64,000 nt of DNA from Bosea sp. (in: a-proteobacteria) (lineage in GTDB: Bacteria; Pseudomonadota; Alphaproteobacteria; Rhizobiales; Beijerinckiaceae), in the NCBI RefSeq assembly GCF_023953965.1, contig NZ_JAMLIX010000001.1:2232501-2296500 (forward strand), read 5' to 3'. A program made the translations under genes and the position numbers. Position 1 is the first letter of the stretch; every line of letters starts with the position of its first letter. The notes beneath the pieces are model-generated. The model worked only from the letters and a program-made list of their open reading frames with translations. It was not told the DNA's origin and did no database searches. Positions 59,772 through 64,000 of this stretch are shown one piece after another.

Positions 59772-60470
59772 ATGGCCGCACGCATCCTGATCGTCGAGGA
59801 CGAGGAGCCGCTGACCCTGCTGCTGCGCTACAACCTCGAGGCCGAGGGCTTCGAGGTCGACAGCGTCGCGCGTGGCGACGAGGCGGAGCTGCATCTGCGC
59901 GACCACACGCCCGATCTCATCCTGCTCGACTGGATGCTGCCGGGGCTCTCCGGCATCGAGCTCTGCCGGCGGCTGCGCGCGCGGCGCGGCACCGAGCGCG
60001 TGCCGATCATCATGCTGACGGCGCGCGGCGAGGAGACCGAGCGGGTGCGCGGGCTCGCCACCGGCGCCGACGACTATGTCGTGAAGCCGTTCTCGCTGCC
60101 GGAGCTGATCGCGCGCATCCAGGCGCTGCTGCGCCGCGCCAAGCCCGGCCATGTCGCCGGCCTCCTGACCGCCGGCGACCTCGAGCTCGACCGCACGACG
60201 CGGCGCGTGCGGCGGGCGGGCAGCGAGCTCCATCTCGGGCCGACCGAGTTCCGCCTGCTCGAATTCCTGATGCAGGCGCCCGGCCGCGTCTATTCGCGCG
60301 CGCAGCTCCTCGACGCGGTCTGGGGCCGCGACGTCTATATCGACGAGCGCACCGTCGACGTCCATGTCGGGCGGCTGCGCAAGGCGATCACGCCCGGCGA
60401 CGCCAAGGACCCGCTGCGCACCGTGCGCGGGGCCGGCTATGCCTTCGACGAGACCTTCGCGCGCGGCTGA
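59772..60470 (+). CDS. phoB: Phosphate regulon response regulator PhoB
   Basis: A 232-aa OmpR/PhoB-type regulator. The receiver domain has the acidic pair Glu9-Asp10, phospho-acceptor Asp53 (LLDWMLPG), Thr83 and Lys105 (VVKPFS). The C-terminal winged helix (about 130-228) carries ELHLGPTEFRLLEFLMQAPGRVYSRAQLLDAVWG and RTVDVHVGRLRKAI. It should bind the PHO box before pstS. Position at the end of the pst operon gives positive feedback. Confidence 0.96.
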   Translation: MAARILIVEDEEPLTLLLRYNLEAEGFEVDSVARGDEAELHLRDHTPDLILLDWMLPGLSGIELCRRLRARRGTERVPIIMLTARGEETERVRGLATGADDYVVKPFSLPELIARIQALLRRAKPGHVAGLLTAGDLELDRTTRRVRRAGSELHLGPTEFRLLEFLMQAPGRVYSRAQLLDAVWGRDVYIDERTVDVHVGRLRKAITPGDAKDPLRTVRGAGYAFDETFARG

Positions 60471-60479
60471 AGGGTGCGC

Positions 60480-60866
60480 TCAGGCGTTCGGGCCGCCCTC
60501 GATGTCGCCGGCCCAGGCCAGCGCCTTGCCGTAGTCCTCGGGCTTGAAGGCGCGCACCGTGACGAAGGGGATCGCCGGGGAGAGCAGCTCGACGAAGCTG
60601 GTGAGCCAGCCCTTGTCGGTGATCACCGCCTCGCGCGGGAAGCGGTTGAGCTCCCACAGCTTGCTGATGCCGTAGCGGGCATCCTTCCAGGCGGCGGCGA
60701 GCGTCATGTCGGTGAAGTCGGTCAGGTCGGCCAGGATGCCGAGCTTCTCGTGGCGGGAAAGCCTGGCCTCGATATCGGCCATCACCGCGTCGAGGTCCTC
60801 GGCCGTCAGCGTCTGCGACAGGCGATAGGCGGCGACATGATCGGGTGCGGGAAGAATGGTGAGCAT
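60480..60866 (-). CDS. SpoIIAA/STAS-like protein
   Basis: A 128-aa cytosolic protein of the SpoIIAA-like (DUF3478) type, with alternating strands and helices. YRLSQTLTAEDLDAVMADIEARLSRHEKLGILADLTDFTDMTLAAAWKDARYGISKLWEL is characteristic. Distant STAS-fold relatives bind lipid or act as anti-anti-sigma modules, but this subgroup has no known role. It converges on phoB with a 9-base gap. Nothing in the context suggests a partner. Confidence 0.75.
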   Translation of the reverse strand: MLTILPAPDHVAAYRLSQTLTAEDLDAVMADIEARLSRHEKLGILADLTDFTDMTLAAAWKDARYGISKLWELNRFPREAVITDKGWLTSFVELLSPAIPFVTVRAFKPEDYGKALAWAGDIEGGPNA

Positions 60867-60945
60867 GGCGCTTCCTCCTCGGCGACAACGCGCGGGGCAG
60901 GGTGAGGTTTCCCCGGGTCACAGGATGCTGGCTGCAACGACGACT

Positions 60946-61074
60946 GTCATTCCGGGGCGCGCCTTGGCGCGAAACCGGAACCGACGGCTGGGCGAGCCAC
61001 CCGAAACGAGGCATAGAATGTTTCACCCGGTCGTGGGTTCCGGGTTCTTCGCTTACGCGAAGCCCCGGAATGAC
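60946..61074. repeat. Large inverted repeat (129 bp)
   Basis: GTCATTCCGGGGC (60946-60958) pairs perfectly with GCCCCGGAATGAC (61062-61074). Further inner pairing includes GAACC/GGTTC-type arms. It lies upstream of the degenerate ABC ATPase gene, and its 13-bp ends resemble the termini of small non-autonomous elements. No flanking target duplication is evident. Confidence 0.75.
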
Positions 61075-61126
61075 GAAGGTGGGGCAAGTGTCAACAGCCC
61101 CTGGGGCAGGGGGCGGGACGGGCCAC

Positions 61127-61810
61127 ATGGATGCGGCGCAGGGCACAGAGGCCGATGGCGTGAGCGTCACGCTCGCCCATGTCGAGAAATCCTTCGGCGG
61201 GGTGAGGGCGCTGGACGACGTCTCGCTCTCGGTCGGGGCCGGCACGGTCCTGTGCGTGATCGGGCCGCCGGGTGCCGGCAAATCGACCCTGCTGCGCTGC
61301 GTCGGCGGGCTCGAGACGATCGACCGGGGGACGATCCGGCTGGATGGCGGGCCGGTCGCGCCGCTGATCGGCGAGCGCGCCGACCTGCCCGAGGCGATGA
61401 CGGCGTTGCAGCAGATCATCGAAGGGCCGCTCTCCGGGCTGAAGCGGCCGCGCCGGCAGCTCGTCGCCGCGGCGATGGCGGCGCTGGAGCGCGTCGGCCT
61501 CGCCGACAGGCGCGATGCCTATCCGGCCGAGCTCTCGGGCGCTGAGCGCCAGTGCGTCGCCATCGCGCGCGCACTGGCGGTGAGGCCTGGGCTGATGCTG
61601 TTCGACGCGCCGACGGCGGGGCTGGAGCCCGATGAGGCCGGCGCGGTGCTCGAGGTGATGCGCGGCCTCGCCGCCGGCGGCATGACCATGATCGTCGTCA
61701 CCGACGCGCTCGATTTCGTCCGTGCGGCCGCGAGCGCGGTCATCTTCATGGACGAGGGCAAGATCGTCGCGCCGGCGCCGGGGCTTGCGATGAGGGCGGG
61801 GCTGCCGTAA
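61127..61810 (+). CDS. ABC-type ATPase with degenerate catalytic motifs
   Basis: A 227-aa single ABC domain most like the polar amino-acid (GlnQ) group. Walker A is intact (GPPGAGKST, 46-54). The Q-loop glutamine is Glu83 (IGERADLP where GlnQ has VFQQFYLFP). The signature is LSGAE (136-140) in place of LSGGQ. Walker B keeps Asp160, but the catalytic glutamate is Ala161 (LFDAPT), and the switch histidine is Asp193 (VVTDALDF). It may bind nucleotide but should hydrolyse it poorly. No permease is adjacent. The start is the ATG at 61127; others are possible. Confidence 0.8.
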   Translation: MDAAQGTEADGVSVTLAHVEKSFGGVRALDDVSLSVGAGTVLCVIGPPGAGKSTLLRCVGGLETIDRGTIRLDGGPVAPLIGERADLPEAMTALQQIIEGPLSGLKRPRRQLVAAAMAALERVGLADRRDAYPAELSGAERQCVAIARALAVRPGLMLFDAPTAGLEPDEAGAVLEVMRGLAAGGMTMIVVTDALDFVRAAASAVIFMDEGKIVAPAPGLAMRAGLP

Positions 61811-61848
61811 CCCGGTCCGGTCTCATCCGGATCGCCTGCGCCCGCCTC

Positions 61849-63027
61849 ATGTCAGCCTCGATCACCGACCGCTATGCCGCCCTGGTCGAGGCGGGCGCCA
61901 TCGAGCGCGATCCCGCGCAGGTCGCGGTGGTGAAGAAGCTCGAAGCCCTGACCGCGACGCTCGCCGCCCGCCGCCTCGCCCGCAAGGGCAGCGCGCTCGG
62001 CTGGCTCTTCGGCCGCAGGCCCGAGACGAGCGAGGCGCCGAAGGGGCTTTATGTCTGGGGCTCGGTCGGCCGCGGCAAGACCATGCTGATGGACATGTTC
62101 TTCGAGGCCGCGCCGGTGAAGCGCAAGCGCCGCGTGCATTTCCACGAATTCCTCGCCGACGTCCACGCCCGCATCAACGCCTACCGGCAGAAGATCAGGA
62201 CGGGCGAGGTCAAGGACGCCGACCCGATCGCCCCCGTCGCCGCCGATCTCGCCGGGGAAGCCTATCTGCTCTGCTTCGACGAGTTCACCGTGACCGACAT
62301 CGCCGATGCGATGATCCTGGGGCGGCTGTTCACGGCGCTGTTTTCGGCCGGCGTCGTGGTGGTCGCGACCTCCAATGTCGAGCCGTCGCGGCTCTATGAG
62401 GGCGGGCTCAACCGGGCGCTGTTTACCCCCTTCATCGCGCTGCTCCAGACCCGGGTCGAGGTGCTCAAGCTCGATGCGCGCACCGATTTCAGGCTGGAGA
62501 AGCTCGGCGGCGCGCCGGTCTATCACGTGCCCGCCGACGCGAAGGCGAAGGCCGCGCTCGATCAGGCGTTCAAGGCCCTGTCCGGTGTGGAGCGGGGGCA
62601 GCGCACGGTGCTTTCCGTGCAGGGCCACGACCTCGTCGTGCCGCAGGCGGCGGGCGGCGTGGCGCGGGCGAGCTTCGCGGATCTCTGCGCCGAGGCCTAT
62701 GGCGCCTCCGACTACATCGCGCTGGCGCAGCGCTTCCACACGCTCGTGCTCGACGACATACCCGTTCTCGATTACGACCGGCGCAACGAGGCCAAGCGCT
62801 TCATCATCCTGATCGACACGCTCTACGAGCACCATGTTAAGCTCGTCGCCTCGGCGGCGGCCGAGCCGCACGAACTCTATAAGGCGCGGCAGGGCCGCGA
62901 GGCCTTCGAGTTCGACCGCACCGTCTCGCGGCTGATCGAGATGCGCTCCGGCGATTATCTCAGCCTGCCCCATGGCCGCCCGGATTCGGCGGCGAGCGGG
63001 GATACGACCGGGCTGGTGGAGACGTGA
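61849..63027 (+). CDS. zapE: Cell division protein ZapE (AFG1-like ATPase)
   Basis: A 392-aa AFG1/ZapE P-loop ATPase. Walker A is GSVGRGKT (71-78) and Walker B is LLCFDEFTVTDIADAM with Asp144-Glu145. VHFHEFLADVHARIN and TSNVEPSRLYEGGLNR are family blocks. ZapE modulates the Z-ring, and the mitochondrial homologue Afg1 assists respiratory complex quality control. In Rhizobiales it commonly lies just upstream of mdh, which fits the start codon at 63990. Confidence 0.95.
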   Translation: MSASITDRYAALVEAGAIERDPAQVAVVKKLEALTATLAARRLARKGSALGWLFGRRPETSEAPKGLYVWGSVGRGKTMLMDMFFEAAPVKRKRRVHFHEFLADVHARINAYRQKIRTGEVKDADPIAPVAADLAGEAYLLCFDEFTVTDIADAMILGRLFTALFSAGVVVVATSNVEPSRLYEGGLNRALFTPFIALLQTRVEVLKLDARTDFRLEKLGGAPVYHVPADAKAKAALDQAFKALSGVERGQRTVLSVQGHDLVVPQAAGGVARASFADLCAEAYGASDYIALAQRFHTLVLDDIPVLDYDRRNEAKRFIILIDTLYEHHVKLVASAAAEPHELYKARQGREAFEFDRTVSRLIEMRSGDYLSLPHGRPDSAASGDTTGLVET

Positions 63028-63064
63028 CGAAGGTAGCGGCGCCAGAGCGGGAGGGCGGCTGAAC

Positions 63065-63664
63065 ATGCCACCGCGCGAACCGAGCGAGACCCGTATCCTC
63101 ACGGTGGCCTCCGAGCATCTGCGCCGGTTCGGGCTGAAGCGCTTCACGGTCGTCGCCGTGGCGGAGGAGGCGGGCATGACCCATGCCAATGTCTACCGCT
63201 ATTTCCCCTCGCGCGTGGCGCTGATCGACGCCGTCGTCGATCTCTGGCTCAAGGCGACGGAGCGCAACCTCGCCGACATCGCCGACGGGCCGGACCCCGC
63301 CGACGACAAGCTCGAGCGCCTGATCCTCGGCCTCGCCAAGGCCAATCGCGATCTCCTCGGCGAGGAGCCGCATCTCTTCGCCGCGCTGTCGCTGGCGGTC
63401 GCCCGGCGCCATGCCATCAGCCGGCGCAACCGCGCCCGTGTCCGCGCCCTGTTCGAGCGCGTGATCGACGAGGGGATCGCCACAGGCGTATTCGAGCCGC
63501 GCGACCGCGACAGGGCCATCGCCTTCGTCATCGACGCGACGAACCGCTTCATCCACCCGGCCTCGCTGGCGCTGGAAGCCGATGTGCCGCAGGCTTCGGT
63601 CGATACCAGGCTCTCCACCCTGATCCGGGTGATCCTGCGGGTGCTCGGCAGCGGGATCGTGTGA
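63065..63664 (+). CDS. TetR-family transcriptional regulator
   Basis: A 199-aa regulator. The helix-turn-helix is at about 8-55 (ETRILTVASEHLRRFGLKRFTVVAVAEEAGMTHANVYRYFPSRVALIDAVV). The C-terminal ligand domain is helical. GGGAGG precedes ATG 63065 by 9 bases. It starts 37 bases after zapE, and no obvious target gene adjoins it. The ligand is unknown. Confidence 0.85.
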   Translation: MPPREPSETRILTVASEHLRRFGLKRFTVVAVAEEAGMTHANVYRYFPSRVALIDAVVDLWLKATERNLADIADGPDPADDKLERLILGLAKANRDLLGEEPHLFAALSLAVARRHAISRRNRARVRALFERVIDEGIATGVFEPRDRDRAIAFVIDATNRFIHPASLALEADVPQASVDTRLSTLIRVILRVLGSGIV

Positions 63665-63989
63665 AAAATCAGGTTACTAATTACAGAAAACGTAAATTGT
63701 AACAAACCGGATTCCTGGCCTCGGGGCGGTCGCATTTCGAGCGCTCGCGTGCAAGTCATTGAAAAACCAGAGCCCGCGCCAGGGGCCTGCATGACCCTCA
63801 CGCGGGCGCCCGAGAAAAGCCGCTTTTGCGGCGAGGGTTGCGGCAAAAGCCCGCTTTGGGCCAAAGGAACGCACGGTTTGGCCGGCTGGAGCAGGATCGG
63901 GAAAAACCGGGAAACGGCTTCTCCCGATCCTGCTCTAACTCTTGGACGAGAGTCGGCTTTTCGCAGCGCCAGGACAAAAGGACTAGGCC
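63665..63989. other. Intergenic region before the probable mdh
   Basis: About 325 bases. An AT-rich stretch (63665-63710) is a likely promoter region for the next gene, though no clear -35/-10 pair could be assigned. A perfect 14-bp inverted repeat lies at 63889-63935. AAAAGGAC at 63976-63983 looks like the ribosome site of the next gene. Confidence 0.6.
63889..63935. repeat. GAGCAGGATCGGGA inverted repeat
   Basis: GAGCAGGATCGGGA (63889-63902) pairs perfectly with TCCCGATCCTGCTC (63922-63935) around a 19-base loop. Elements of this AGCAGGAT...ATCCTGCT type are common between genes in Rhizobiales. Here it would be transcribed in the leader of the next gene. Confidence 0.75.
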
Positions 63990-64000
63990 ATGGCCCGTAA
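63990..64000 (+). CDS. mdh: Start of a gene, probably malate dehydrogenase
   Basis: Only ATGGCCCGTAA is visible (Met-Ala-Arg-), running off the right edge. AAAAGGAC lies 6 bases before the ATG. Alphaproteobacterial malate dehydrogenases often begin MARNKI or MARKKI, and mdh commonly follows zapE in Rhizobiales. The call rests on that synteny and three codons. Confidence 0.4.

Overview
The window is GC-rich chromosomal DNA from an alphaproteobacterium, most likely a Hyphomicrobiales (Rhizobiales) member close to Bosea or Methylobacterium. That placement is inferred from an alphaproteobacterial-type SerC, a PhaR-phaA-phaB polyhydroxybutyrate locus, the order argH-lptM-lysA-TIGR02302, two perfect CtrA-type boxes (TTAA-N7-TTAA) and several intergenic palindromic repeat families. 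Nearly all genes are housekeeping. I see no rRNA, tRNA, CRISPR array, complete insertion sequence or prophage.

Layout. 1-8.2 kb: end of a small Tyr-rich secreted protein, threonine aldolase, then glutamate synthase gltBD. 8.2-10.7 kb (minus): lytic transglycosylase plus a GDSL-type SGNH hydrolase behind a CtrA-like box. 11-17.4 kb: rnk, galE, galU, a methyltransferase, purL and the BolA/monothiol glutaredoxin pair. 17.4-25.7 kb: an orphan NodU/CmcH-type carbamoyltransferase, a TlpA-like thioredoxin, then argH, lptM, lysA and a TIGR02302 membrane protein. 25.7-33 kb: two transporters, phaB/phaA and divergent phaR, and a PAS-GGDEF-EAL protein behind a second CtrA-like box. 33-46 kb: rpmF, mtgA, ispA, an unknown Pro-rich membrane protein with purA, an M20 amidohydrolase, a CX5R phosphatase, a DUF4139 protein, an EamA transporter, serA and serC.

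45.8-51.5 kb is a sugar or sugar-acid uptake and catabolism unit: a divergent FucU/RbsD mutarotase, then a Tat-exported binding protein, two permeases, a DapA-family aldolase or dehydratase and an FCD-GntR regulator. It has no ABC ATPase or dehydrogenase in the window. Polyphosphate kinase 2 converges on it.

52.6-60.5 kb is the phosphate regulon phoR, pstSCAB, phoU, phoB, with a clear PHO box before pstS. phoR is separated from pstS by a less GC-rich insert holding a LysR gene and the decayed C-terminal end of a D-2-hydroxyacid dehydrogenase. 60.5-64 kb: a SpoIIAA-like protein, an ABC ATPase with most catalytic residues replaced, zapE, a TetR regulator and the first codons of what is probably mdh.

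No wholly new multi-gene system was found. The most unusual items are the pseudoenzyme-like ABC ATPase, the decayed island inside the pho locus, the PhoR without a membrane anchor, the two CtrA boxes and a 24-bp tandem duplication that overlaps the stop codons of two convergent genes.
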